Shown here in pieces: positions 50,907 to 59,505 of a DNA stretch of 64,000 nucleotides; position 1 is the stretch's first letter, and the number at the start of each line of letters is the position of its first letter. The position numbers and the translations under genes were made by a program. Source of the DNA: Lewinellaceae bacterium (GTDB lineage: Bacteria > Bacteroidota > Bacteroidia > Chitinophagales > Saprospiraceae); assembly GCA_020636005.1 (NCBI GenBank), contig JACJYR010000004.1:1-64000 (forward strand). The letters are read 5' to 3'. Under the pieces are notes generated by a model that made no database searches, was not told the DNA's origin, and saw only the letters and a program-made list of their open reading frames with translations.

Positions 50907-51680
50907 TCAACACCCCGATTTGCATCCCACCAATATCAACCTGTCCGACTCCATTTCATCAAACTCATGCAGGTAGTAATCCCCGAATGTATTGGCGATT
51001 TTCAGACCTGCCTGCCCAAACATTTCCACAAAATCTTCCAGGGTAAACGCCCGCACCCGCTCCGTATAATCGTAGAACAGTCCATTGTCCTCAAACTGGA
51101 TATTTTTCAAAATATAGCCCTCCGCATCCACGCTGCGCTGGATGTGGAAGACTACGTCTTCCACCTGTTTCACCTCGTGGGGGCGGAGGTTGCGGATGAC
51201 CTTTTTTGAGTTGAAAAAATCGAGGACGAACTTGCCATCGGGGCGCAGGCCCTTGGCGATGTTGCAGACGGTTTTGAGGTGGTCCTTTTCCGTTTCAAAA
51301 TAGCCAAAGCTGGTGAAAAAGTTGAAAATGTATTCAAAGTAATTGATGCGGTAAGGGAGCCGCATGTCGTGCTGAAAGAAGGAAAGGTGCTCATTTTCAA
51401 ACTGTTGGGCGTAGGCGATGCTTTCTGCGGCAATATCAATGCCCGTCACGTCGTATCCTTTTTCGGCGAGGTAGCGGGAGTAGCGGCCCTTGCCACAGGC
51501 GAGATCGAGGATTAAGGAGCCTGGCTGCGGTTTGATCTCGGCTAGCAGGCGGTCAATGAATTTTTTGGCCTCTGCTTCGTCCCGGTTTTTATATAAAAGA
51601 TGATAATAGGGCGAGTTAAACCAATCTTTGAACCACTCCTTTTTCGTGCTTATTGTGTTTGTTGTTTGCTTTTGCATCAT
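50907..51680 (-). CDS. Class I SAM-dependent methyltransferase
   Basis: Protein of 257 residues. KKEWFKDWFNSPYYHLLY is a conserved entry, SAM motif I is LILDLACGKGRYSRYLAEKG, motif II is DVTGIDIAAESIAYAQ, then FNFFTSFGYFETEKDHL and LRPDGKFVLDFFNSKK. I place it among small-molecule methyltransferases by the SFGYFE and FDFFN blocks. Substrate unknown. It has its own promoter (51707-51736) divergent from the cysteine desulfurase gene. Start at 51680; a second Met follows directly. Confidence 0.88.
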   Translation of the reverse strand: MMQKQTTNTISTKKEWFKDWFNSPYYHLLYKNRDEAEAKKFIDRLLAEIKPQPGSLILDLACGKGRYSRYLAEKGYDVTGIDIAAESIAYAQQFENEHLSFFQHDMRLPYRINYFEYIFNFFTSFGYFETEKDHLKTVCNIAKGLRPDGKFVLDFFNSKKVIRNLRPHEVKQVEDVVFHIQRSVDAEGYILKNIQFEDNGLFYDYTERVRAFTLEDFVEMFGQAGLKIANTFGDYYLHEFDEMESDRLILVGCKSGC

Positions 51681-51706
51681 GCTGTTCTGTTGGCGGCAAA
51701 GATAGC

Positions 51707-51736
51707 AAGCCGAGGAAAGAATTATTATTTTTGCAA
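51707..51736 (-). promoter_or_regulatory. Promoter of the 50907-51680 methyltransferase
   Basis: TTG (51736-51734), 19-bp spacer, TATCTTTG (51714-51707): exact fit to TTG-N19-TAnnTTTG, 27 bp before the ATG. Confidence 0.72.
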
Positions 51737-51836
51737 AATAGGAACCATGGTTTCAGTGATCCAGTGTTTCATTGTTTCGCAGCAATGGAACCATGAGGCC
51801 ATGAAACAATCATAAACAAACACTTAGCATCTACCT

Positions 51837-52994
51837 ATGCGGATTTACCTCGACAATGCTGCCACTACCCCGCTCCGGCCAGAGGTCATCGAAGCCATGA
51901 CCCGCTGTATGCACGAGCATTTTGGCAACCCATCCTCTATCCACGCCGACGGGCGCACCGTACGGGCAGCCATCGAAACCGCCCGGAAGACCGTCGCAAA
52001 GCACCTCCATGCCTCCATCGGCGAAATCTTTTTCACCTCCGGCGGCACGGAAAGCAACAACATGGCCATCAAGTGCGCCGTGCGGGATTTGGGTGTGCGG
52101 CGCATCATCAGTTCCCCGCTGGAGCACCATTGCGTACTGCATTCCCTGGACAATGTGGAGCAACAAGGGGTGAAAATAGACCTGCTCAACGTGGACGGAC
52201 GGGGGCGCATTGACTACGGCCAACTGGAGGAAATGCTGCAATCCGGCAACGGCACAAAAACCCTCGTGAGCCTGATGCACGCCAACAATGAAATCGGTAC
52301 GTTGAACGACATGGAACGGATTTCTTTGATTTGTGAAAAATACGGGGCCTACTACCATTCGGATACCGTGCAGACGATGGCCCATTTTCCCATCGATGTT
52401 TCAACCATAAAAATCCACTTCCTATCGGGTGGGGCGCACAAGTTCCACGGCCCGAAGGGCTGCGGCTTCATCTACATCAACCACGGAGCCATGCTAAAAC
52501 CCTACATCGACGGCGGCTCGCAGGAGCGCAACATGCGGGGCGGCACGGAGAACATTTACGGCATTGTCGGCCTGGCCAGGGCATTTGAACTGGCCTGTGA
52601 AAACATGGAACAATACCGTCAGTATATTGAGGAATTGCGCAGTTATTTCATGGCGCAACTGCAGGAAAATTTTGAGGATATACAATTCAATGGGGATTTT
52701 GATGGCAACTACTTGTACACGGTGTTGAGCGTATCGTTCCCTCCGTCGTCCAAATCTGAACTCCTGTTGCTGCAACTTGACATTGCAGGCATCAGCGCTT
52801 CCGGCGGAAGTGCCTGTAGTTCCGGGGCTGAGGCTGGTTCGCACGTCCTCCAGGCCATCGGTGCCGACCCGGGCAGAAAGACTATCCGGTTTTCATTTTC
52901 ATATAACAATACCAAAGCAGAGATAGACCTGGTAATCAACAAGTTGAGGGAAATATTGCCTTTGGAGTTGGAAGTGGGCGGGAAATTTATTTGA
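51837..52994 (+). CDS. Cysteine desulfurase (IscS/NifS type)
   Basis: PLP enzyme of 385 residues that takes sulfur from cysteine for Fe-S clusters, thiolation and other uses. Landmarks: IYLDNAATTPLRPEV, HFGNPSSIHADGRTVR, TSGGTESNN, SPLEHHCVLH, MHANNEIGTLND, the Schiff-base region SGGAHKFHGPKG with His201 and Lys202, RGGTENIYGIVGL and the active Cys327 in GGSACSSGAE. SACSSG is the short-loop NifS/IscS class. No isc or suf genes follow, so which scaffold it serves is unknown. Its stop codon (TGA, 52992-52994) is the first triplet of a foldback element. Confidence 0.96.
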   Translation: MRIYLDNAATTPLRPEVIEAMTRCMHEHFGNPSSIHADGRTVRAAIETARKTVAKHLHASIGEIFFTSGGTESNNMAIKCAVRDLGVRRIISSPLEHHCVLHSLDNVEQQGVKIDLLNVDGRGRIDYGQLEEMLQSGNGTKTLVSLMHANNEIGTLNDMERISLICEKYGAYYHSDTVQTMAHFPIDVSTIKIHFLSGGAHKFHGPKGCGFIYINHGAMLKPYIDGGSQERNMRGGTENIYGIVGLARAFELACENMEQYRQYIEELRSYFMAQLQENFEDIQFNGDFDGNYLYTVLSVSFPPSSKSELLLLQLDIAGISASGGSACSSGAEAGSHVLQAIGADPGRKTIRFSFSYNNTKAEIDLVINKLREILPLELEVGGKFI

Positions 52995-53099
52995 GTGCTT
53001 CTTAAAATATGGGTCGAAGCGTCGGCTTTAGCCAGCGTGGGCCATCGCCGGTTAAAGCCGGCGTTACTTGAGCAAACCCATAAATTTGTTAAGCACTCA
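52992..53099. repeat. Foldback beginning at the stop codon of the cysteine desulfurase gene
   Basis: Outer arms TGAGTGCTTCTTAAAATATG (52992-) and GTTAAGCACTCA (53088-53099, preceded by CCCATAAATTT). Inner arms CGTCGGCTTTAGCC (53020-) and GGTTAAAGCCGGCG (53050-). The TGA of the upstream gene is the first triplet of the left arm. Confidence 0.75.
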
Positions 53100-53607
53100 T
53101 TTAATTTTGGTAGCAAAACCCGTAAAAATGGAGGCATCAATCAGGCTGAGAATACCTTATGCCCATCACTGCCAAGCTTCGGGAAAAGGCACTCTACAAC
53201 ACCCTGTGTAAATATTTTCAATGATTTGGGAAAAAAATGCAAGTGCAAAAAAGAAAAAGACGCTATCTTTAGAAAAATTTTAGGAGAAACCATTGATCAG
53301 AATTTAACCTAAAAAAACCTACTTCATGCGTCCACTGCTTTCTGTACCTTTTCTACCAGCCTGCAACCCCTTCCAGCCCAGGAGCAAGCATAATCGTTTT
53401 TCCATTCCAGTTTCTAAGTCCTGTGGGGTTCATTTCACGCAAACCTAATTGTAGATAAGGGCTGTTTAGGTTTCCAATTTAATGCTGGACATGACTTTAA
53501 AAGAAAGAAAAGGACATCCGTATTTCGGACCGATATAGGTGATAAAGTGCCGATTAGTTTACATGCAGTTTTAAAGTTTCATTATTGGCAAAATTTATTC
53601 TTGACCT
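53100..53607. other. Gene-free, AT-rich interval
   Basis: 508 bp between the foldback and the AraC gene. No frame longer than about 100 codons with plausible sequence, and no recognisable RNA or repeat. The base composition turns visibly AT-rich here and remains so to about 58.1 kb. Confidence 0.6.
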
Positions 53608-54540
53608 ATGTCGAACGCAACAATTATTAACCCAACCAAGAAGTTCCTTCCTTTCAACCTGCGATTCAGAGGAAAGATGTGCCTTTTGGATCCTACTAAC
53701 TACGATGCAATTGCGGTTGTAGAGCTTTTCAGCAGTTTTTTCCTGCTATGTGTTCTCTATTCATTATCCTGTCAAGGATTTCTGGCATTGGCCATCCTCA
53801 TTACGGTTCTTTTATCACAACGGTATCCAGGCTACCAGTTGGCTAATTTGGTGGTAAATCCATCAAGCGTGAACCGTTCCTGCACCGGGGTACAGTACAA
53901 TGGAACTTGGGTGCAACCAGATTCTTCCTTCCTTTTCAGCATGGAGCATAAGGAGGTCAACGCTGAACCCTTCGCACGACTGCAAGAATCTGACGAGTAT
54001 CTTTATGGCGATCACCCAAACATTTTACATCGTGCAGAAAGGAACAATGGCTCCTTCCCAACAGATTTATTGCAAGCGCCAAACAAAACTGCTTTTGGAA
54101 CAGGTGCGAACACAGCACAATTGGCGGAAATTATTTCTACAAAGTTTGCGACGGGTAAGAAAATCCACGAAAATGACCACCGCAACCAGGAAGACCCTTT
54201 CCTGCTGCAATTGATATCAACGGTGCTGGAAAATATTGAAAATGTTGCTTTCAGCACCTCCGACCTGTATAAATGCCTGGCTATGTCTTCCTCAAAGTTT
54301 CACCGCAAAGTAAATGAAGTGACGAAGATGAAGCCTAACCAAATCATACGCTGTTGCAGGTTGCTGATAGCCAAATCCTTGCTCTTGACAACTGAATTGA
54401 GCATTACAGATATTACTGCAGAAACCGGGTTCAGTGATCCTGCTTATTTTTCAAGGAAATTTACCCAGGAATTCGGCGAGTGCCCAACCCAATACAGGAA
54501 AAAACACCGCACACCGACGAATGGAACCCCCAAAAGCTGA
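53608..54540 (+). CDS. AraC-family regulator with unusual N-terminus
   Basis: Protein of 310 residues. The C-terminal 110 residues are a normal AraC double HTH: VAFSTSDLYKCLAMSSSKFH, then KVNEVTKMKPNQIIR, then LSITDITAETGFSDPAYFSR, ending EFGECPTQYRKKH. The first 200 residues look unrelated to any sensor domain; they include two adjoining hydrophobic stretches (AIAVVELFSSFFLLCVL and GFLALAILITVLL). It may be a decayed membrane sensor fused to an HTH, or the true start may lie downstream. It stands at the head of a run of five small exported proteins, which it could regulate. Confidence 0.7.
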   Translation: MSNATIINPTKKFLPFNLRFRGKMCLLDPTNYDAIAVVELFSSFFLLCVLYSLSCQGFLALAILITVLLSQRYPGYQLANLVVNPSSVNRSCTGVQYNGTWVQPDSSFLFSMEHKEVNAEPFARLQESDEYLYGDHPNILHRAERNNGSFPTDLLQAPNKTAFGTGANTAQLAEIISTKFATGKKIHENDHRNQEDPFLLQLISTVLENIENVAFSTSDLYKCLAMSSSKFHRKVNEVTKMKPNQIIRCCRLLIAKSLLLTTELSITDITAETGFSDPAYFSRKFTQEFGECPTQYRKKHRTPTNGTPKS

Positions 54541-54605
54541 ATAGCCGGGACACTGAATTACTATTCTATCTCCATAAATATATTACTTAATAAAACTATC
54601 AAACC

Positions 54606-54998
54606 ATGAAAACAACTATCATTCAAACCGGGATTATTATTTCATTCCTGTTGTTGTCAGCTTGTGAAGAACAACTGGACGTTGATGTTAAAAGCAATGA
54701 CCTGCCCACGACCACCCAAGAAGTAGCAGTGCCTGCCGACCTCCCTGTCGCAATTTATAGCAACGCTTGTTACAGGGAAGGTGAGGTGCTAACCGTTTAC
54801 AATCCAAAGACCCAGGATTTCCAGGCATATTCCAGTTCTGATTATATTGTAAAATGGATAGCCGAAGGAGAAATCATCAATCAGGGGGTGTCTATTCAAT
54901 GCGTCTGCAACAAAAAATTGACCATTGATGTGACGGAAATAAGCACAGGCTTCAATAATACATTAGAATATCAGGCCACCAAATGCCATGATGAATAG
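54606..54998 (+). CDS. Small lipoprotein, orphan
   Basis: 130 residues with a type II signal: MKTTIIQTGIIISFLLLSAC, lipobox Cys20. The mature part begins acidic (EEQLDVDVKSND) and has a central block YSNACYREGEVLTVYNPK followed by CVCNKKLTIDVTEI, including a Cys-x-Cys pair. No known family. AT-rich, like its four neighbours. The start is 65 bp after the AraC gene, so cotranscription is likely. Overlapping antisense frames are shadows. Confidence 0.72.
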   Translation: MKTTIIQTGIIISFLLLSACEEQLDVDVKSNDLPTTTQEVAVPADLPVAIYSNACYREGEVLTVYNPKTQDFQAYSSSDYIVKWIAEGEIINQGVSIQCVCNKKLTIDVTEISTGFNNTLEYQATKCHDE

Positions 54999-55184
54999 AT
55001 GGCAAATATATTCCTGAATGAGTCACACTTGGATCAAAGAATAATTTGGCTCAAAGCAGAAAAAAGGATGTAATTTTCTTACTTTGGGAAAAATATCCAA
55101 TTTTTATAATGAAATAAGGCGTAAATTTGAAAAATAAAGGCCGTTAAGCTATTTGAATATTGACTTTCGCAAACCCCCAATACA

Positions 55185-55604
55185 ATGAAAACAATTTACA
55201 CGGCCATCATTTCCACTTTCCTTTTATTACCTGGATGGAGCCTGCTTTCAGCACAAGTCGAGCCTGTCCTCAGCCTGGTAACTTCCTTGAACATCAACGG
55301 GGTAAGTACGCTGCAATTCGACGGAGATACACAACTTGAAGTGCAATACTGGAACAATGAATACTTGCAGATTGAAATTATTGTTGATGATCCGCATTTT
55401 ACAAAAGCTCAATTGAAATCGCTTATACCACTGGGATTTTTCAGGTTGGAACACGAGCAATCGGGTGGACAATTTGTGCTCAAGATGCCAGGCCTGGAAA
55501 GAAAATTGACCATTAACGGGCAGGAAGTTAACAGCTTCGTCAAATTAAGGCTTACAGCTCCACGGAATTTGACTATTGACAAACCTTTAAACCCCTGGCA
55601 GTAG
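55185..55604 (+). CDS. Small exported protein, orphan
   Basis: 139 residues with a type I signal (MKTIYTAIISTFLLLPGWSL, cleavage after LSA). The mature part is a beta-rich domain of about 115 residues (LSLVTSLNINGVSTLQFDGD, YWNNEYLQIEIIVDD, GQFVLKMPGLERKLTINGQ, VKLRLTAPRNLTI). No cysteine and no T9SS signal; Sec-dependent periplasmic protein or surface domain. No homologue recognised. Confidence 0.7.
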   Translation: MKTIYTAIISTFLLLPGWSLLSAQVEPVLSLVTSLNINGVSTLQFDGDTQLEVQYWNNEYLQIEIIVDDPHFTKAQLKSLIPLGFFRLEHEQSGGQFVLKMPGLERKLTINGQEVNSFVKLRLTAPRNLTIDKPLNPWQ

Positions 55605-55847
55605 AGGACGAATTAAAAGCCGAAAGAAATCAATTTCTATTGCTATGTTTCTTCCTTTCAATAAGGATAATATTGCTGCAATGGCATAAAGGCAGGCAAT
55701 AATATACATGGCTCTCTATAATTTCCAATTTATTCTGCAAATAGCCTAACGACTCATATAGCATGGGGGCGATGGGAAACTTTTGCCCCCTTTTTTTACT
55801 TTGCAATGAAACGGTATTTTAGGCAGTCGCATTTGAAATAAAAAATC
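55605..55847. other. Gene-free interval
   Basis: About 240 bp after the 55185 gene, AT-rich, with nothing recognisable before the family C element. Confidence 0.55.
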
Positions 55848-56004
55848 GGGTAATGGCATTCTTTAACTGGTGGATGAAAAAGTCACTTGGCCATTTACTG
55901 CTTTTTTTGAGAGGCCGGGTTATCGAACCCGGCAGTTCCGGAACTGCCGGGTTCGATAACCCGGCCTCTCAAAATACCTGCGTCAGTTAAAAGATGCCAC
56001 TACC
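55848..56004 (+). repeat. Family C MITE-like element, copy 2, with 70-nt perfect palindrome
   Basis: 157 bp with inverted ends GGGTAATGGCATTCTTTAAC and TTAAAAGATGCCACTACC. The centre is a perfect palindrome without any spacer, 55905-55974: TTTTGAGAGGCCGGGTTATC..., meeting at TTCC|GGAA (55939/55940). Lies between two small exported-protein genes. Confidence 0.88.
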
Positions 56005-56126
56005 ACGATTATCTTTAAATGCGGGCATTTACATTTACTCCTAAATATTAATACAGTATTTTATAACCCTAATATATTTTTGCTAAAGACAGTAAAAATA
56101 GCACCCTCATTTAAAATTTCAACCTT

Positions 56127-56861
56127 ATGAAAAACAATTTAGACATCCGTTTACTGAGTATGTTGTTTGCAATTGCTTGCATATCGCTTACTATATCAGT
56201 CCAAGCTAACAACTTGACCCCAATCTCAAATTATTCATACCTGAGTATTGGTGACTTCCCGAACAATGGCGGCAACAAAGACAAGAAGAAACAACGCAGG
56301 CATAAGAAATCCCGTCGCCACTGCACTTATTGCCCACCCATGAGGACCTTTGAAGGTGGCCAAATGGAAGTAACAGTAAAAGCCGGCCTGGTGCCAACTT
56401 ATGTCATGGATCACGCTACCGTCAAAGTCCCGCCCATCACGTTCGGACTTGATTACCGGGTATCCGAACGGTTTAGCCTGGGGTTCAGCGCAGGCCATTC
56501 GGCATCAGAATCACAGCAGCAAATCATTGATGATGGCATTGCTGCTACATGGACGAATCGGCATTTTTTCTTCGGCATCCGGCCCGGCATCCACATCACC
56601 AGCGTAGAAAATTGGGACTTTTATGGTGGCATGTCCCTGGGTTTCCATATATCCAATGTGGAAGGTAATGCAAACGTAAAGGAATACGACCTGAGCGCCA
56701 TGGAAAGCCACATGGGTATAGAACCCACCAATATCGCCCCATCCTTTTTTGGATTTGTTGGGGTCAGGTACGTGGTATCGCCCAAATGGATACTCTACTG
56801 CGAAGTGGGCTACGATGTCTCCATTTTCAGCGTGGGCGGTAGTTACCTGTTGTTTCAATAG
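56127..56861 (+). CDS. Outer-membrane beta-barrel-like protein
   Basis: 244 residues with a signal peptide (LLSMLFAIACISLTISVQA). A very basic tract of about 20 residues follows (KDKKKQRRHKKSRR and HCTYCPP), then about eight amphipathic beta strands (MEVTVKAGLVPTYV, PITFGLDYRVSERFSLGFSAG, HFFFGIRPGIHI, WILYCEVGYDVSIFSVGGSY), ending with an aromatic residue pair near the C-terminus (LLFQ). This is the style of the porin/OmpW-type small barrels of Bacteroidota. The Lys/Arg tract before the barrel is unusual. Function unknown. Confidence 0.78.
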   Translation: MKNNLDIRLLSMLFAIACISLTISVQANNLTPISNYSYLSIGDFPNNGGNKDKKKQRRHKKSRRHCTYCPPMRTFEGGQMEVTVKAGLVPTYVMDHATVKVPPITFGLDYRVSERFSLGFSAGHSASESQQQIIDDGIAATWTNRHFFFGIRPGIHITSVENWDFYGGMSLGFHISNVEGNANVKEYDLSAMESHMGIEPTNIAPSFFGFVGVRYVVSPKWILYCEVGYDVSIFSVGGSYLLFQ

Positions 56862-57059
56862 TAGTGAACTGACATTTTGATGATAATTATTGAGCAAATT
56901 GTATTCAAGCAATTCAAGAAGTAATAGTAGCTAAAAAAGGTTGAGATAGTTGGGTTGAGCCTGGTTGAACCATATATGCTGGTTCGGCCATTCTCAACCT
57001 GGTTTTATATCCAAAACCAATTTTTTAGCTGCTAAACATAACCCTTAAATTTCTACCAA

Positions 57060-57434
57060 ATGAAAACGATCAATTTGTTGCTTCCCCTTATGTTGTTAGG
57101 TGCCGTAGCTTGTCAGAAATCCGAAAGCGAAGATGCCATTTTGAACACAGATGTAGCCGCCTTTGATGAACAGTTGCACCGGGACATTACAAATACCAGT
57201 GCTACCTTTCAAATCACCGGCAGAAACGAAACACTGGAATGCCAGGCGCCCGTTTGCCAGGGCTATATTGAGGAATATGCTACCCAGATGCAGCAAGATG
57301 CCAACGAAAATTGCCTGGTATTATTTGACTGTATCGAATGCTGCATGAACAATATGAAAGTATATGTCACCCTGCAGGTTATACCTGAAAACCTGTGTGC
57401 CTCTCCTATTCAAAAACAATATGACAAAGAATAG
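57060..57434 (+). CDS. Small cysteine-rich lipoprotein, orphan
   Basis: 124 residues with a type II signal: MKTINLLLPLMLLGAVAC, lipobox Cys18. Mature part with at least six cysteines (LECQAPVCQGYIEEYATQ, NENCLVLFDCIECCMNN, NLCASP), probably forming disulfides in the periplasm. No known family. Same direction as the flanking exported orphans. Ends 100 bp before the next gene. Confidence 0.72.
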   Translation: MKTINLLLPLMLLGAVACQKSESEDAILNTDVAAFDEQLHRDITNTSATFQITGRNETLECQAPVCQGYIEEYATQMQQDANENCLVLFDCIECCMNNMKVYVTLQVIPENLCASPIQKQYDKE

Positions 57435-57534
57435 ACCCGATATTTCTCATCGGCAAAATACCAATCAAAGATTAAACGGAGAGAATTTGCGCCAATGATT
57501 TTTGATGATAGCTTGCCATAAAAGCATAGATATC

Positions 57535-57957
57535 ATGAAAGCGAACCATAATTCCTTTTTGGCTGTCGCATTTGCATTGTTCCTGTCCATCCCTTTTACC
57601 CAGGGACAACGGACGCTGAATTGGATGGGAGGTACCCCAGGCCATGAAACGGATTGGCAATGCCCTAAAAACTGGTACGAAGGGAGGTTGCCCGATGAAT
57701 TCTCCAATGTCAGCATTGCCGATGTTTCAACCCGTAGCCTGGTCTATCCGGTTTTGAAAGACGCCGTCTGGATAAACTCGTTGAGGTTGGAGGGAAACGC
57801 CAGATTGACCATATTGAACAGCGGTCAACTGACCATCTACCAGGATGCCTTCATCCCCCATCAGGAGAACCTGAAAGTGAACGGCCTCCTTAACATCCTA
57901 AATGAGTTGGAGGAGGGCGGGAAACAGCCTGCGACAGCTTCCCTGGCGAAAAACTAA
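57535..57957 (+). CDS. Exported protein resembling a G8/LamG-like surface-domain fragment
   Basis: 140 residues with a signal peptide (FLAVAFALFLSIPFTQG). The mature sequence has the layout of the first domain of large T9SS proteins: WMGGTPGHETDWQCPKNWYEG, RLPDEFSNVSIADVST and SGQLTIYQDAFIPHQEN, including the GxxxxDWxxxxNW pattern of such domains. Large proteins of this type run hundreds of residues longer; here it ends after one domain, so it may be a truncated remnant or a small stand-alone version. ATG at 57535; 57502 is an alternative. Confidence 0.68.
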   Translation: MKANHNSFLAVAFALFLSIPFTQGQRTLNWMGGTPGHETDWQCPKNWYEGRLPDEFSNVSIADVSTRSLVYPVLKDAVWINSLRLEGNARLTILNSGQLTIYQDAFIPHQENLKVNGLLNILNELEEGGKQPATASLAKN

Positions 57958-58020
57958 ATCCCCCGGTACAGCCTGCAAGGGTTAGTAGTTCTATTAAGTA
58001 TCCTATTTTTTGCCTACGAG

Positions 58021-58051
58021 ACGCACCTGGACTTTTCTCAGGTGCGTTTTT
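58021..58051 (+). terminator. Intrinsic terminator of the small-protein run
   Basis: Perfect 9-bp stem ACGCACCTG (58021-58029) and CAGGTGCGT (58039-58047) with a 9-nt loop and a following T-run (TTTTCCTTTTTT). Lies 64 bp after the 57535-57957 gene and before the FabH-like gene. Confidence 0.85.
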
Positions 58052-58191
58052 CCTTTTTTACCCCCCCTGATATGTTATGCCAACGAGAAGGCAACATTTC
58101 TGCCGCCGAAAAAGCCGATTTCTCGGAATGAACCAATACATTTGGCCGAAATGTACAACAAAGGCTTGCCTTTAACCAAATATTACTTGCT

Positions 58192-59259
58192 ATGCCAAAC
58201 ACCAAAATAGCCGGCATCGGCTTTTACGTACCCGAACAGGTGGTCACCAACCACGATCTTATGCGCCACATGGACACCACAGATGAATGGATCCAGGAAC
58301 GAAGCGGTATCGTCGAACGACGTTTCGCCAAGCGCACGGAAGAAACCACGACTACCCTGGGTGCAAAAGCTGCCGAAATCGCCATCCAGCGGGCGGGTAT
58401 CACCAAGGAGGATGTGGACTTTATCATCTTCGCCACCCTCAGCCCGGATTATTTTTTTCCAGGTTGCGGCGTCTTGTTGCAGCGGGAACTTGGCATCACC
58501 CACACCGAAATCGGGGCACTCGACATTCGCAACCAATGCTCAGGCTTTGTCTATGGCCTTTCTGTGGCCGACCAATTCGTGAAATCGGGGATGTATAAAA
58601 ACGTCCTTTTGGTAGGTTCGGAAGTACACTCGATGGGCATCGATTTCAGCACCCGTGGCAGGAATGTTACCGTGCTGTTCGGCGATGGTGCCGGTGCCGT
58701 GGTGCTGCAGCCAACTGAAGAAAAAGGCAAGGGGGTACTCGTTTCAAAACTGCATTCCGATGGCACCCATGCCGAGCAACTGGCATTCATCAACCCTGGT
58801 TGCCACGCTGGCTATCATTTTAAGAAAATGGGCACTGAGGTGGATTTCGGCTATGAAGATGTTGAGTTTGGAGGCCTTTTCCTCACACAAAAAATGATGG
58901 ACGATGGCATGATCTTCCCCAACATGGACGGCCCGCTGGTCTTCAAGCACGCTGTCACCAAGTTCCCCGAGGTCATTATGGAAGTGCTGAACGACCAAGG
59001 ACTCAGCACCAGCGACATTAACCTCTTCGTGCCGCACCAGGCCAACCTCCGCATCAGCCAGCTCGTACAACGCCAACTCCACCTACGGGACGATCAAGTT
59101 TGGAACAATATCCAACGCTATGGCAACACCACTGCCGCCACCATCCCCATCGCACTTTGCGAGGCCTGGGAAGCTGGCAAGGTAAAGGATGGGGATTTGA
59201 TTTGCATCGCAGCTTTTGGCAGTGGGTTTACGTGGGGGGCCTCCCTGATCCGTTGGTAA
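58192..59259 (+). CDS. 3-oxoacyl-ACP synthase III (FabH-like)
   Basis: Condensing enzyme of 355 residues. The thiolase-fold triad is visible: Cys116 in NQCSGFVYGL, His282 in VPHQANLRI and Asn312 in YGNTTAATIP. N-terminus IAGIGFYVPEQVVTNHDLM, with DTTDEWIQERSGI as in KASIII, and FGDGAGAVVLQ in the middle. FabH enzymes start fatty acid synthesis from acyl-CoA and malonyl-ACP; length and the SAM-free context also allow an alkylresorcinol- or secondary-lipid-specific relative. A terminator separates it from the upstream genes, so it is transcribed alone. No fab operon nearby. Confidence 0.93.
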   Translation: MPNTKIAGIGFYVPEQVVTNHDLMRHMDTTDEWIQERSGIVERRFAKRTEETTTTLGAKAAEIAIQRAGITKEDVDFIIFATLSPDYFFPGCGVLLQRELGITHTEIGALDIRNQCSGFVYGLSVADQFVKSGMYKNVLLVGSEVHSMGIDFSTRGRNVTVLFGDGAGAVVLQPTEEKGKGVLVSKLHSDGTHAEQLAFINPGCHAGYHFKKMGTEVDFGYEDVEFGGLFLTQKMMDDGMIFPNMDGPLVFKHAVTKFPEVIMEVLNDQGLSTSDINLFVPHQANLRISQLVQRQLHLRDDQVWNNIQRYGNTTAATIPIALCEAWEAGKVKDGDLICIAAFGSGFTWGASLIRW

Positions 59260-59505
59260 AGATGTGATGGTTTGAAATAGATTGAAGATTGTTTGAAAAT
59301 GGTATGAAATCGTTGAACACTCCCCACTCCTCCCCAACGGCCCAAACCATTTTCAAACAATGAGATTGTTCAAAAAACTGTGTCATTTTCTCACAAGTGA
59401 TTGATTGTGAGAGTGTGTTTTTTTCAAAAACACACTTCTCTGAATAGTCTCCAAACAACCTTCCAACAACTCAACCCACTCTCAAACAAGCTCCAACCAG
59501 TTTTC
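59260..59505. repeat. TTGAA-rich interval with two inverted repeats
   Basis: A perfect 16-bp pair ATTGTTTGAAAATGGT (59288-59303) and ACCATTTTCAAACAAT (59346-59361), then a stem GTGTGTTTTT (59413-59422) / AAAAACACAC (59426-59435), which could terminate the FabH transcript. No coding frame. Confidence 0.7.

Noticed and set aside
55905..55974. Attachment site or dif-like site
   Set aside because: The palindrome is too long and GC-rich for dif, no integrase or recombinase is nearby, and it belongs to a two-copy repeat family.
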